Positions 46,428-60,226 of a DNA stretch of 64,000 nt are shown piece after piece. This stretch comes from Panaeolus papilionaceus (Eukaryota > Basidiomycota > Agaricomycetes > Agaricales): positions 1,178,001 through 1,242,000 of the forward strand of contig JADNRZ010000012.1 of the NCBI GenBank assembly GCA_015501605.1. Reading direction: 5' to 3'. The translations under genes and the position numbers were made by a program. How positions within the stretch are numbered: position 1 is the stretch's first letter; each line of letters opens with the position of its first letter. Under the pieces are notes generated by a model. It did not search any database. It was given only the letters and a program-made list of their open reading frames with translations, and was not told the origin of the DNA.

Positions 46428-49400
46428 TCAACGACCCCACAAAGTATGTTGACGTTCTGCTTGCTCGTATCTTTGTGTAAACCGATGAAGCCTTCCTATC
46501 AATGACCAGTTAATGTAGTCGATGATAACCCCAGTCTCGGGGTCCGTGGTCTTGCGCGCAAGGCTAGCTGCAGGCAATGCTAAAATGTCGCCTATATAAT
46601 CCAGATCTGCGGCGGGACGTGTAGCGGATGCACCACCACCAAGTCTTCCGCTGGTAGACTTGGCACTATTGTAGATGTAGTACAGCTATATGCAGAACGA
46701 CGCATCAGTAAATGTATCAATAAAACTGACGTCAAATCGCGAACAGATACTTACGCGCACATAATCATGAAAAGGAACCAGGTGGCATCTCCACTTGAGA
46801 CTTAGGTTGTTACCACAAGAAAAAATCAAGGCCGTCGGAGCCCGGAAGAAACGAGGCAGAGCACAAGGACTGGGGAACGAATTGGATAGCTGCGCCTTGA
46901 GCAGTGGATTGTAAAAGCCAAAAGGAAATGTGGCTTGCTCCAGGTTTGAAACAACATCAGGTGGAAATAGACGATTGATCAAATTCTCCAAAGCTGAGAT
47001 TATGTCGTCTGAAAGGGGACATCCATACCACAAGAAGCTTCCAATTGCCGCAAGACATCCGCATGCGATCGTTGCCTGCCAATTGTCGCCTGTGCTCCTC
47101 TTCAAGGTATTGAAATGGGCGTGAATTTCTTTCGGTATGGTAGCCCCTTCAGGTGGGTCTAACCTATGACACCTGTTAGTACCACTAATGATAAGAAACA
47201 TAATGAGATTCCTACAGAGCGACGATGTGGTTGATATAGCAGACGAAGGCAGCCGAAACCTGAGCATATATCCTTCTCCGAACTTGGTGGGCGTCTAAAA
47301 TATGATCTCCCAGATGCTGCTGAAAGGTATACACGTATCGTGTCCATTCGGACCGATCATTGCGATAGGAGTTCAAGTTTTTACGCATGCCATCTTTAAT
47401 AAAAGTGTTATATAAATCGTGGAGCACCAATTGAGGAAGGTTCGTCTCCTCGGAGAAGTCGGGTATGAAGTTTTGATACGAAGATGAGAGACGAATGTCG
47501 GTGAGGAAGAGCAACTCATATGGAATGTGGGGGTATTGAAGATGGAAGTCTAGTTGAGACTGAGTCGGCCATCTTGCAAGTGCTGGTACGAAAACCTGCC
47601 ATAAATCCTGGTGTATGTCCCCTAATGTCGAATCCAAGGTTCTAGACACGAAAATATGCTCGAGTCTTTGAAGGATGTCCCGGAGTATACGGTCGTTTAT
47701 GGCGTCCCACCTAGAAAGTTCTCTAGCTATTTGGTTGGTATGGGAGTGGTTGAGCAATTTCTGGGTCTGTAGCATGATGAGGAAGCAATATACGATGTAG
47801 CGTTGATCAGACACATTCGAGGAACTTAATTCTGTCATGTAGATTGTCAATTGTTGGATAATTTAAATAAGCGGAAAGCCAAGTACTTACCGTTGACTTC
47901 TTTCAATGCCGTTTCGGTGAAGGCCCTGCTAATCTGTGGCACGTCTATGTGGAACTCTTCCGATCGTTGGGGACTGAGTAAAAATTCTGCGAGTGATGCA
48001 TGATGAAATATGGATGGAACGGGAACACCGAGGCTCGTTCTCCCCTTCTGCGTTTCTCGTGGATTCGCAAACTTCATCCCATTTGTATCGCAGTGCATGA
48101 TGGACTGCAAATCGACTAGCACGGTATCCACTTCGCTAGGAAGACGATGAAAACGTCTCAAGTAATCGCCATAGTCGTCCCCGTCACGGTAGCCGCAGAA
48201 TGATATTGAAACCATACGGAAGGCAAGCAATTGATGGACGAGTGCAGGGTAATGAGTTCGTCGGAGAATGTGTAGATACAGAGCATCCAGCTCGACATAT
48301 GGATGATGAGACTCCGGAATGGTGTTTTGTAGAATGTCTCCTAATCTGCGGTCGGGGTGGTCTCGTAAATGTTTGACATACTTCATAACCGTAGAAGCAT
48401 AGATAAATTGTCCACATGCGCGTCTGACGATCTCCTCAACAAGGATAAGCGTTGGCCAGTCAATCGGTATTTGGGATTTGAAGGGGTGGGATTGTCTGAT
48501 CTTGGCGCCTTCATCCTCGACGAAAATTTTGATGTCGTGATCGCTGTCGCATTCATCAAGTAGGGACACACTCTGCGTTAACAGTGGGTGTGTTGCGTGG
48601 AGAGCAGAAAACCATGAACGAATAACCAGGTCAGGCCGGCTGGAAAGAAAAACAGAGGATGGGAAAACGTCCTCATGTCCAACCAAGGTGGCGATGGCTT
48701 CAAGAACTTGCTCCTGTCCGCTCTCCTCACATTCGTCCAATCCATCAACAACTATGATCCTTGGGAACGTGCAAGGGCTGGCCTCATCCGAAGGTTTCTC
48801 ATTTATGAATCGTCCCATTGGCCCAATTATGAGTGTCAACACCTGCTCTTTCAGAGTAAGATTGAATACGGAGGGGCTCCTATCGATGATTTGCTCGACG
48901 TAGAGGCGAAGTCCAGGTATGGATTGGACGAGTTGATAGGCAATGGTTGAAACAAACCGTCCTTCATGCCCTCTGTGACTATCTGCAGGGGCTGTCCTGG
49001 AGAAGAAAAAGGACGCTGCGAGATTATCGCCTTCTCGAAGCCACTCAGACAATGTCTGCGCGACAGCGGACTTTCCCGCTCCAGCAGAGCCATAAAGCCA
49101 CAGAATGCGAGATGAGCCCCTTTTCGTCCAGTCCTTTGTCACGTTGAGGAGCCCCGTCCTTGTGTTGGGATGACATTTGGGTGGGTCATAGCGGTCTCTC
49201 GAGTTGTAAGCTGCAGCAGGCGACGCGTTGTGGTGGAGCTTTTGTAACCCTTTGATATTTGAGCTTTCTGTGAGTTGCATGCCTTACAGCATGGCGACCC
49301 GATGCTCACCCTGGAACCCTTGATGAAAATGGGTATGTTGCTGGAAGCTTGTGTTTCCCCCATGAAACAAGAGCCTACTCCCTCTACTAAACATTCCTGG

Positions 49401-49655
49401 CTGTGTCCCTGAGAGGGCAGTTAGTTACATCACCGCGAGATGGTTGGTAGCTTACCTGTTGTGCCATGTGTTCCGTCACTTTGTTGAAGGGCTGTACTTT
49501 GTAACTCTGACTGGGAATTGGAAGAGCTCCCTGCTCCACATAAATTCAAAAGAGTCTACGGAATTACGACGATTAAACTCACCATTAAGCGTTGCTGCGC
49601 TATTCAATGGAGGGCTTGTTCCTCTGAGACGAGGCCGAGGGCGATCCCCCGACAT
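46428..49655 (-). CDS. NACHT-domain NLR-like protein, gene E
   Basis: Seven exons close in frame to 968 aa: 49655-49583, 49530-49456, 49408-49310, 49267-47891, 47831-47216, 47163-46755 and 46685-46428. It starts MSGDRPRPRLRG. It carries RLLFHGGNTSF, DPPKCHPNTR, Walker A GSAGAGKSA at about residues 142-149, FFFSRTAPAD, Walker B IIVVDGLDEC at about 250-262, and VFLSSRPD. The C-terminal exons share intron phases 1, 2, 0 with B-D, but the sequence is the most diverged. The last motif is YINWSLIGRL. All donors here are ordinary (GTAAGT for the first C-terminal intron). Presumed NLR-type sensor; as the outermost copy it may be the oldest. Confidence 0.87.
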
Positions 49656-51218
49656 GGGGGAGAAGGGAAGCTCAAGAAGATGTATATTCGGCAGTACGTT
49701 GACCGGGTTATGCTTTGAATGTGTGAATGTGTACTGCACCGGCCAGTAGGCTGCATCATTTCATTGTCGCACGTCGTATCTTTAGAAACGCTCTAAATTG
49801 CATCACAAGTTGCTAATGACAGAATGTCTAGAGGGGGTGATCAGTGCACATGTCCGGGTTAATTAAGGCTATAATGTCAGTACACTTACATAGAACACTT
49901 AAACGACCTAACCAACCTCAATATTCTAACTCCTTCCAATGCGGACTGGTCAACGTTAGGGCCGACCAGCCACCTTTGCGAAATTTTCGAGATGGGTATA
50001 TATCTTTCAAATAGATAAATGTGTAAATAGCTGCATAGCGATAAGAAGACAATAATAAGTGTTGGGACACTATGGAGGTCGTAGTCGTGGTGAGTGTGTG
50101 AGTTATGAGGTCATGTTGACTAAGGGCTCCATTGTCAATGATGCTGGCACAGCCACTGACAAGGTTCTGCACACACTTGTATCTGTGTATCAAACCGTCA
50201 AGACACCATAGGTCAAAATTTTACCGATTCATTCAACCATCGAAATGGATTCTAGCCATGTGGGAGACAGTTCGAAGATTAACGTTTAACCGTTGAGGCA
50301 CATCATTAACCCCTTCGTGAAGATGACTGTACGACCCTCGATTCAGATACTAGTAGTGAGGCGAAGGAGATGGATATGGGCGTAAAGCTATGAGCACGAT
50401 ATCAGAAATCATGAAGCAAACTTCGAATTCTTTGCTTGTGTGCCGTACAATTTTGGTATATGCATGACTGGTAAGAACCAGTAAGAGCCGGCGATTCGTT
50501 ACCTGACGGATTTGGGAACCAAGCTACAGTATCCGCAGCTCCACCTCGCATCAAATACTTGGCGTCTTTTGACGCTCGTCCCTGGCCCACGATGGGTTCA
50601 GGAACACAGATTGGCATCGAAGTTTAGGCTTCATCGTGGGTTATATGGAGACAGATAATGTGGCACGTTCTGTGGAGCGGGAGTGGACCTATCGACTACA
50701 TCCCACATCGGTATCTTGGGCGTCAGAAACTCCGCAGCTTCGGAGTTCCGTGGGCGAGTGACTGGCCCCACTCCCAAGTCAAATACGGGTTCTAGACTTT
50801 GCTGAGATAACAGCACGCATGCACGACTGAGGCTGAATGTTTGGATGTCGAGGATAATCGAATGGTGGCCCTATGACATTGCCCATGCCACCCCCACGCA
50901 CTTGACGATTATCTGACAAGTTAGGAGAGAATTACTTAGAATCGACAAGTAAACTTAATCGGCCTTGGTTGCGCTCCGTTATTTCTCAGCGCTGATGAGT
51001 GGTTGTTATATTCAAGTAGAAGGTTCAATTTCGGTATCTGGTCGGAACACCAGCACAAAGGATCGGAGAGAAAGAAATGTTTTTATTGATTAGTTGGAGA
51101 AAAAAAGTACATCCGTAATACCCTAACAGTAACCGTCCATTGACAAACCATATCAAACATTAATAAGAGGTACCAAGCAAGGAAGGCTTATGAATCCGAC
51201 TAAAAAGCGCAGAGTTAT
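49656..51218. other. Intergenic between gene E and the secreted-protein gene
   Basis: No gene, tRNA or repeat recognised. It contains the E promoter side and the 3' flank of the secreted-protein gene. Confidence 0.4.
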
Positions 51219-52916
51219 TTACACTTGGAAGACGGCGATGTCATCGATGAATGACCATGCAGGGGCCTTGCCACCGCGGAAAGCAAGAACATCGTTGCCA
51301 GCAGCAGTGACTTGGAAGGAGTAGAACTGCCAGTTCTGGAATCCAGGGGTGATGGTGGTGACGACGTTGCCGTTCCAGAGGATATCGATAAAGGCATCTG
51401 CTTCGAGGGTGGGTCCGCTGAATGCGCTGGCTTGGAAGAAGTTGATCTGGTAGTTCTTTCCAGAGACGGTCTGGAGAGGGGAGGCAGGGGTGAGGGTTCC
51501 TGGGAGGTTATCGGCGCCGGTAGCTGAACCGAGCAAGCCAACACCGCTACCAGAGTGCGCGTAGGGTTGGAAGTGGAAGATGGTGGCATCGAGGGTTCCG
51601 CCAGCAGGGCTGGTGCCGACCCAGTTAGCGTAAGAGGCGGTGAAGCAGAAGTCGCTGCAGGCGGTGTATCCTTCGAATCCTCCATCGACGACGTAGTTCT
51701 TGCGGCGGTATCCACGAGAGAAGGTGACTTGGAGATCACCCTGGCCAGTGTTGGTCGCGCTGGAAGCATCGGCGACGATGAAGTACTGAATAATGTCAAA
51801 GTCAGCTGCCGAAATTAAATAATGGGAAAACATTCGATGCTTACCATGCTGCAAGTGTAGGTGGTAGGGTTACCGTTCACAACAGCACGCCAGATGTTGA
51901 AGTACTGGCAGGCACCGCCCTGACCGTCAGCACCGCGGTGGTTGCACTCCCAAGCGCAGGCATCGACGTCGTAGCGGTCGAGGAAAGCGAAACCCATGTA
52001 CTATTAATAGGTTTGTATTTTTAGCACAACGCGGCGTCAAAGTGGGCACAAGGGACTTACACCGGGAGCATTGTTGGCACCATTGGTAGGGCCGAAGACG
52101 AGCTCGTAACCTTCAGGCACGTCGGGGTCAACAAGAGTCTTGGCTGAGAAGCCACTGCTTTGTTGGATGTAGGTCAATCCAGCGGGTGGGGGTGCGAGTT
52201 GTTGACCACCCAAGTTGGTCTTCTCTGCAGCAGAGTGCACATCGGCGTAGGCGGCACACTTCAAGTTCGAGGACTCTTGATCTAATCCTGGGTTGTTGAA
52301 CTCGTAGAAGAGATTGACGAAGACTGAAATCTAGTTAGCAATTTGATGTTTCGAAAGATTGACTGCACATACCACACTGGGGAATACCGTCACAGAATGC
52401 GAGACAGTCCGCGACGTTGTACGTAGCATTGTTGACCAATGTGAAAGTGAGGTAGGCGGTTCCTTGGATGGAACCATCACGATCGTTTGGGCCAGTACCA
52501 GTTCCAGCGAAAACCTGTTGATAGTCGTTGATACCACGTCGGCGACGTGTCGATGGGTCGCTCGAGCCAGAGCCAGAGTCAGAGCCCAACTGGCCATCAG
52601 AGGTGAGCTGACCATCGACAGCGGTGACGACGGTGGGTTGAATAGGCTGATCAGGAGTTCCATCAGCAGTGGCCTTCTGGTCGACAATGGCAGCGGTGTT
52701 GGCAATGGTGTCAGAGTCAGTTACGGAAGCGTTGGGATCCAACGTGTTGGGGTCATCCCAGACACCCTGCGAAGCGGGTGGTACGATCGTGGTAACTGCA
52801 GCTGTAGGTGGATAGTCATGAATACATGCGTCAATGAAAGAATCCCTGCAAAACTTACCAGAAGCAGCCAAAGCAAGGGAGATCGCGGAGAGAAGCCTGG
52901 AGAAGGTGAACATCAT
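51219..52916 (-). CDS. Secreted protein, fruit-body-specific-protein-like
   Basis: Five exons close in frame to 490 aa: 52916-52859, 52801-52373, 52323-52061, 52000-51845 and 51785-51219. Exon 1 is a signal peptide (FSRLLSAISLALAAS). Residues 20-104 are an acidic, low-complexity pro-like segment ending in RRRR (105-108), a likely Kex2-type cleavage site. Then follow two Cys-rich parts (CLAFCDGIPQC, then DACAWECNHRG) that look PAN/apple-like. The C-terminal part resembles a carbohydrate-binding beta-sandwich (WVGTSPAGG, SGSGVGLLGS, WSFIDDIAVF). It resembles, from memory, basidiomycete proteins annotated as fruit-body specific, so the family is moderately sure. The binding target is unknown. 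Confidence 0.82.
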
Positions 52917-54933
52917 GGAAGAGGGGACTAGGCTCGAAGGAAAAGAACAGAGACCTGGTTTGAATCTGGGTGAACGGTGGCCTTTTTATCTGTCCCGCCC
53001 TCCACCCGTCTGGTGTAATAACCGTGCGCGTGCGCCGAGCCTGGGATGTAACAGACATACGATCCCGTAACGCGTTCCTGCTTCTGAATGGCAGACAGGC
53101 ACAGATTGTTAAGATGTCATCGGGCGGAAATCTGGGCTGTCTCATCATACATAGCCCTCCGAGACCGAGAGGGACTCACTCCATTGTCCCTTAATCCGAT
53201 GTAGTAATAGCAGGCAAAGCATAGCTCCGTTGCACAGAAGAAAGGAGACTCCGAATCGGTGTTCGAAGAGGATACTACCCTATGCTCATGCGCAATAATG
53301 AAAGTGTTCCTATGATAGAGTGGCCTAAGCTCACAAACAACCCTGGCTGCGACGTCTGGGTCCCGGGTTGAATCCATCACAACGAAAGGAAGCAGATAAG
53401 GACTTGCTTCTCCTTCCCGACTTCGCACCATCGTGTGTTAATCATTCAATGAGGACTGTTCATAGATGACCTCTATTAAATCTGGCGATTAAAAGTTTGA
53501 ATGACAGCAAAAAGTGCGGTTCATCGTCCATAATATCATTATATGGAACTCTTGAAATGCATTATTAATACTTCATCTGCTCAACATGATTACTGATTTA
53601 GATGGCCCTAAATCCCTCCTTGAGCTTGAGACTCTTGACATGGGCAGACATGTCATAACGAAGTTGATGTTGTATTTTGAGAATGAATGTCGGGATTCTA
53701 GGCAAAAAAACATACTTTGACCCAGCTGTAGGATTCTCAGCGCGTATACCCAGGTGCTCTACAGAATCCCCATAGCTCTCCCGGAGGGTAGATCCGCTGA
53801 ATTTCAATAGAGACATCTTTTGGCACATTGCACAGTGGTTGAACAGACCTTGGGAGTCATCAAGATGGACATGCCAGTCAAGTGTCAAGGGGTAAATATG
53901 CATCAGCGATTCAATAGACTTCCCACGATAAACTCTGAACATAACCCTCTTGTGCTAATTCACCGAGTTTGACACTTGCCCCATTGCTCGGGGCCCTTCA
54001 TCGACGCCCTCAAATAAAATGAACCACCGCAGCTAGTAGAACCAAGTTAAGTCGATTCATAATATTCGCTATAAACGACGAAACTCATAAATGAAAGTCT
54101 TATCAGATACATTGTTATTGTGCCGCTACACCCATATGTAAGGAAATGTCAAAGAAATTTTGCTGTAAGTATCAGGTGAACATCTATGATGATGGTGATT
54201 GGGTTGGACAAGCGATTCGGGCAGATTAATTTAGCAATCGAAGGTCGTTCCGGAATGAACTATTTCTGTAGGATTACCTTCCAAAACGTCACAGCGGAGG
54301 AGGCACGAGGGAATTACATCTTCCGCCAGCTGGTGAGCTTGTTATCTAATCTGCGCTGTGCTAGGAGTTAGCTCTCACCTGTCGATCTTCAGTGGACGAA
54401 TTCAGAAATCTGCGGCGATAAGACCAATATTCACACTCTCAAGTCAGCTGGGATTTGAACAGGGCGGCTACAAATGAAACGTGCAGCATCGATGTAGGCG
54501 TGAGCGTTTTCCCGGGAGGATTATCCTCCGACAAATTCGACGGAGATTACATTTCCTAAAAGAAACGACCCTCTTCAACATCATCTCGACGCCTGACTAG
54601 TAGTTGCAATACAATACGTTGCCACATGCTCTACCCGTGGAGGAAAAGGGAAAACATATTGAGTAAATACAAGGAAAGGAAGCTCTGTACGGACTTGAAA
54701 GCAGGGTTTGGGGTTAGAGATATAACACCATCATATTCATAATCAAACGTTTGTCCATGGTCACCAAAGAGAGTGGACAAATGCAACAATCGATTTATGT
54801 GCATTCTGTCTTGCGTAATTCTTTCAGGTCACGATATCTGAATTGCCACAGCTCATGCTCTAGCCTCGAATTTCGGACGATGGATCACTGAGAGTGATAA
54901 ATATCTTGAAGCTGACTCGACACCGTTCGCAAA
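52917..54933. other. Promoter side of the secreted-protein gene, then intergenic
   Basis: A GATAAAAAG TATA-like box (minus strand) lies near 52982-52990, about 65 bp upstream of the ATG. A 114-codon open frame at 53942-53598 (minus) has no recognisable motif and is probably chance. Nothing else is supported. Confidence 0.4.
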
Positions 54934-54935
54934 TA

Positions 54936-55420
54936 AGATAGGGCCCATGCATTTTCGACTAGCCCTCACATGATGTGACAGATGTGACCAAAGTCATGTG
55001 ATCAGCTAGGGCGGTGGAAAGGTAGGCCCCCCTTGGTGTACATGCTTGCTTCGAGTGACTTCTTGACATTATTTAGTCCTGAGTTGGCTCTATTCGCCTT
55101 TCTTATCTTAAAAATGCACATTATGTATGTTTTTTCTTGCAAAAACCACCATTGTGTGTTGGTGCAATATTGCTGCATGTGTCGGTTTGATGTCCCTGAA
55201 TATAGGGGCTAAACGCTTGGAACACTTTCACAACTTTCAAGTGTCCAATTTTTATGAATGTTTTAACGAAATAACGTTTATATTCCATGTATCTGTAATA
55301 TTTCGTGTAAAACATATTTATTGGAAATTGTTGTGAATTTCTTAAAATGAAATACATCTTTTTGTCACTTTAATCACAAAAATCACGTGGAGGCTAGTCG
55401 AAAATGCATGGGCCCTATCT
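54936..55420. mobile_element. 485-bp MITE with TA target duplication
   Basis: AGATAGGGCCCATGCATTTTCGACTAGCC begins both ends in inverted orientation with no mismatch over 29 bp (given as 54936-54964 and its reverse complement at the right end). TA lies outside each end (54934-54935, 55421-55422). No coding capacity. Tc1/mariner-type non-autonomous element by TA duplication; another TA-targeting family is possible. Confidence 0.8.
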
Positions 55421-55422
55421 TA

Positions 55423-58400
55423 GCTCGTTGGACCTGGATCACACAGAAATTGGGTAAGGCAGAAAGATCCGTTCCCCTCGAATAAGTTTCTGTTAGAGTT
55501 CGAACCTGCCTATTATCAGCCTATCATGCCACTGTCGCAAGGCTGCGCTGATACCCTGTGAGAGACAGGGCAAAGTCAATATATTCTTGGCCTCGAGGCA
55601 GGTGGTCTTACTATCCAGCCGCCCATCAAATACATCTCTTCTTCCTCATGTCTGCACGGCACCTATTCTTGGACTCGGAGCCTCATCCATCCGTCATGAA
55701 CCTGCAAATGCGTTTAATTGAAATAAATAACGAGTTGCATCTAGGTCAAACTGAGAACAATAGTCGATGAAAATAAGATGAAAGCCAGTACCCGTGAACC
55801 AGAAATACAAAGAAAACGTGCGTCTTCTCAAAATAGAAAATAGTACATACATACAACCTTGAACCACTGACGCTAAACATAGCCTAGCCAGCCATCAAGG
55901 GTAAAAGTGCCTTGGTACGGAGCTATCAGCCTAAGATCTCGTGGATCCATAAGGTTATGCCCAATTCGGTGATTGTAGAAGGTGAGTTAACCCCGAGCAG
56001 TGTTCCAGCACCTCCGAGGCAAGACACACTACAGAGAAATGTTCCTAAATTATCCTGCTGGAAGCGAAGCGCTTCGAACACTGGAGGACGGTGTTAGGTG
56101 TTGAGCATTGTCTACAGATGGTGTGTGTGAGTCGGCATGTCTGAAAGGAGATAATGCGTCGGCATGAGGCGCACCTAAGGGGACTCAGTGCACGCATTCT
56201 TTTGACATATCAGGCCTAGCCGAGACTGCGTGACATGACCGTGCGCGCTGTATTTGTGCATGGCTTAATCGCTGTGGGAACTAACCCTAAAGGGCAGCGA
56301 TGCGGGTCTCGAGGTCCGAGTCAATTGCTCAAAGTTTCAAGGATGAATTGCTCCTTTGTACTACCCCGCAAAGCTCTGCTGCGTCCAGACCGATAGACAA
56401 TAAGCAAGGTACTGAATTTTATGATAAGTGGGAAATGAAGGGACGAACAGTGGCGAACGCTTTGCTGACTAGCACTGCACTGAAATTGTATTGATGCGAA
56501 CCTGACTGACAGACGTTTGCTTCAAACGGGTTGAATTGTATTAATTTTACAATGACATTAAGTTGCGGGAATGGGGCGTGCCCGACCTCCAAGCTCCGAG
56601 CTGGTGCCTAAGGAAAATGAATTCAAGGAACATGGGATGAGATCGCGAAAAAAGACGCGAATATGAGTCTGGGCTTAGAAGAAATGGCTAGTGTCAATGT
56701 CTTCAGGTTTAACTTGAGGAACATGAAACGTCCCCAAAAATCCCCTCGAATGCCCTTTTACACTTAACCTCTTATCGCTCTGCCAAACGTCAAATGCCGA
56801 ACGAGTCAGATGCCACACAGGCTGATAAGGAGGCCGGGGTGCTAGAAGAGCATATGGGACGCCTCTCGCTCGGATCTATGTCCGTGATCAAGCCGAACGA
56901 CTGCTCGGAATGCTGACCAGGAAGAACCGTATGACGCTCGCTTCGAGGTTGAGCTGGCTGGACCACATGTAAATGAACATCAGGAGAAATAATGTCAACA
57001 AGAAGAACAGAATGTACGACTTTCCACGCGTCGGAATTGCGATTGGGCACAGGTGACAATGTGAACAGGTACAATGAGACGCGAGGTGGTGAGTGTCGTT
57101 CGACAAATCCATGATGGTAGAAGCCCACGACCGCCATCTCGGGGGTAAGTACTCTAGTGGTGGAACGTATTCTCGTGCGCACACCCGACGTGATCCAAAA
57201 ATACGCCGCTCGGCGCGGAATGATCATCCCACAATACGCCCGACATGAGCACGGGAAAGAGTTAATAATTGAAAATTAAAAAAAGCAAGGCAGCATCATA
57301 ATTCATTAAGGTCCCGGACTCACACAGATAACCATACATGGTGATGGACGAGGCCCATGTAAGGAGTTAAGTGGACATGCAGCGCAGTCCGAGTGCACTT
57401 CTTCGACCACCATAGATCGAAAAGATAAAAAAGCGAGCAGAATAGAAGCGTCCATGGGTCTTTCACATGTACCCAAGAAGGCAGACCGACAGGCGTTAGA
57501 TTGGACCGGTTACACATGTCATTTTCTTTGTTGTATTGAAATCCAAGAAGAGCATGAACAAAAAGGAGCACAGAGGTTTCAAGTAGAAAGTGCAACCCCG
57601 GAGGTGATCAAGTAATCTGAGCCTTCAAGTGTAGGCGTATCAGTCAAAATCAGGTCCAAGGTTATAAATAAACAGACCAAAGTGTCCGTACCACGATGCC
57701 AATCAACATCACGCTTGCGATCATAGGCAAGTATGGTAGGTGTAGCAGTGCGGCGGAATGGTCATGACCACAGCTGGCAGTGTCAGTTTAATATGTAGGA
57801 CCGCATTGGTATAGTGAAGTCCATTCTGTGGCCCTCGCGTATGAATTGTGCAGCGTGGTTAGGCACCCCCAATGGCAAAAATAGGCCGACCCACGCCAAT
57901 GCGTAGACAAAATTATAACCAGGTACGTGCTAGGCCATCTTCAAAGGGCAGACAATGATAATCAAGAACGTTCCTCAGCTACGTCCAGCTAGCTGCTAGA
58001 GACATTCTGGCCGCTCTTTGCCAAACGGACAAGCCGAAGAGCCGGAGGTTGATAAACCGTGATTTTCGCCGATGTTCAATGTTTAGATGGGGGGATGTGG
58101 GTACTGGGCATTTAGTCACCACTAGGCGGCTAGGCGAGGGGAAACTTTAGATCACTACCGGAGAAGTTATCGGGCCAGCAAGCGAGGAGATACGAGCACG
58201 AAGTCAGCCTTGAAAGCAAAGCGATGAGAAACTAAACAGAATTTCATTTTGAGAGTTGTAGCTTGAAGTTTAATTTGTGGCGTAGAAGCTGAGACCAGAA
58301 TGACGAGGAGATAAGATGTTGTAGTTGAAGCGTTGAGGCGTTGAGCCTCGTTTCGCGGGATATGTGCATGGAAGGGGAGATGACGTTGCCTTTATGGGTC

Positions 58401-60226
58401 GTAGGATCGATGGCAAAGAGGTTGGTCAGCAAGAGGAGATGAGAAGAGCACAGGTTTGGTGCAGATTTTGGGGCTTAATTTTGATCAACAGACCTGAATT
58501 CAAGGCTAGAGCCTGGGCTCTGTGGACGAGCGAGGTTGTTAGTATATCTTATCAACGAGTGGAGTATAAAAGGCTGACCTTGTGCTGGCCTGATGATTAG
58601 ATACCTTAGATACTCCAATGCACATTGGGCGTAGCATATTCGCAAGGATGAAGAAAGGGAGATCGGCCTAAATCCAAAATGCGGAGAGTAGGCCTATGTT
58701 CGGTATCCTTGTCCCCGACGGCCAATTTGAAAGCATTTTAGAGTCAAAAGCCAACTTTGCTGGAATTTATTGGTTTATTGAATTTCCATCCTAGTCAAGA
58801 GGAAGAAAGGGAGAGACGAACATATCAATCGCAAATAGCGGCTGGTAGATAGAAAGGTGGGGGTCAGGCTTCTACATGGGATAATCAGTTCCCTCCATAG
58901 ATATACAAGCAAGAACTTTCTGATGCTTACCCTTACATACGCACCCGTGCACGGGATCCAGTGAAAACCCCACCCTATCTTCCTCCGCACTCAGTGCAGC
59001 ACAACCGTAACCCAACCTCAAGCAGTGCTCAGGTGACCACCAACCTCCAAACACTAGATTTCACCTCAGCTTCGGTTCCGACCGTTGCAGGCTTAACAGC
59101 TTCACGCTACTTAAAAGCCCGATTGTAACCTGTTGGTGGCCCCATGATGCATCAATGAGAATCTCAAGCACTTCCAGTCGGATTGAGATGCCGTACAATT
59201 CAGCCATGCCACGCCTAGCCCTATAAAAGTAAGCAAGTCGAAGACTGCCGTCCTCGTTCACGCGTTGATCTGGATCAAGATCATCGCGTGCTCGGCGATT
59301 CAAGAGGGAGCGATAACGAGCTGTTCCGTCCTTCCAGAAGGACGGAGACTCGAGCTTGATTCTTTAGTTGACCGATTGAGAGACCGGTGAGCTGCATTGG
59401 GTGCTGCGTTGTTGGGGTTCGGAGGTCTGACTGCAGATAGATAAGATGACAAGGTGGCGTGCAATCTGGGTGGTGTAGTATGATAAATATAGTGTAAGAT
59501 AAACATCAGGAAGATGTGACCTTGTTTCACTTGACGAAATTGACCTGGCTTCATCTGAATCACCACCACATCACACGAGAAAGAAAACTCCTCTGGATAG
59601 TCGTGAATGGGACGAAATACTGTTTTTACGCCATGCATAAATTTCAAGTCTGTCATATCATGTACAATTATCTGCATAGGCGAAAGCGTCCAAAATGGCG
59701 CCTAAAACAGAAGATAATCAATGAGGACATTGGATAACGAGATCCGGATTCAACAACGTACACGTATAACTCCACTACTCGGTAATCCTTGTCGCATTTT
59801 ATGGATTCATAGCGTATTCATCCACGATAGGCCAAGTCACTCCCACAAAGTGTGCGTCAACAAGATGGTAACCATGTTACATCTCATGACAGGCCTATGT
59901 GCTTTGTCCTCCGTTTACTTGGTAATTATGTAAGACTAGGAATAATCGGTGTGAGAAGGGTTTGAAGTGCAAGATGAGAGAAAGAAGACAAGTGTGCGGT
60001 GGTGAGAGCTGAATGGGTGCTCTGAGTTCACCTGATCATGAGTAGATGATGGCACCTACATGTGCTACGACTGATGTTTTGCGACGATTTGGGATCCGTT
60101 AACGTAATTGAGGAGTAATATAGCTGGAGCGATTCTGTCATTGAGAGGTTATGTCAGGCATATGTCCAACTAATGAAATGGTGTATGAACAACGCACGTC
60201 CAGAGATATTAGTTACATCATGGTTC
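55423..60226. other. Gene-poor stretch
   Basis: No gene I can support. Minus-strand open stretches at 57227-56790, 57595-57320 (hydrophobic start LLETSVLLFVHALL), 59677-59300 and 59303-59061 may be exon fragments, but no consistent splicing or family motif ties them together. Confidence 0.4.

Noticed and set aside
46686..49280. Separate genes for the C-terminal frames of the NACHT loci
   Set aside because: The frames join by GT..AG introns of conserved phase in four paralogues, and none has a promoter or good ATG of its own.
53598..53942. 114-codon minus-strand frame as a gene
   Set aside because: No motif, no signal for splicing or promoter, and a length expected by chance.
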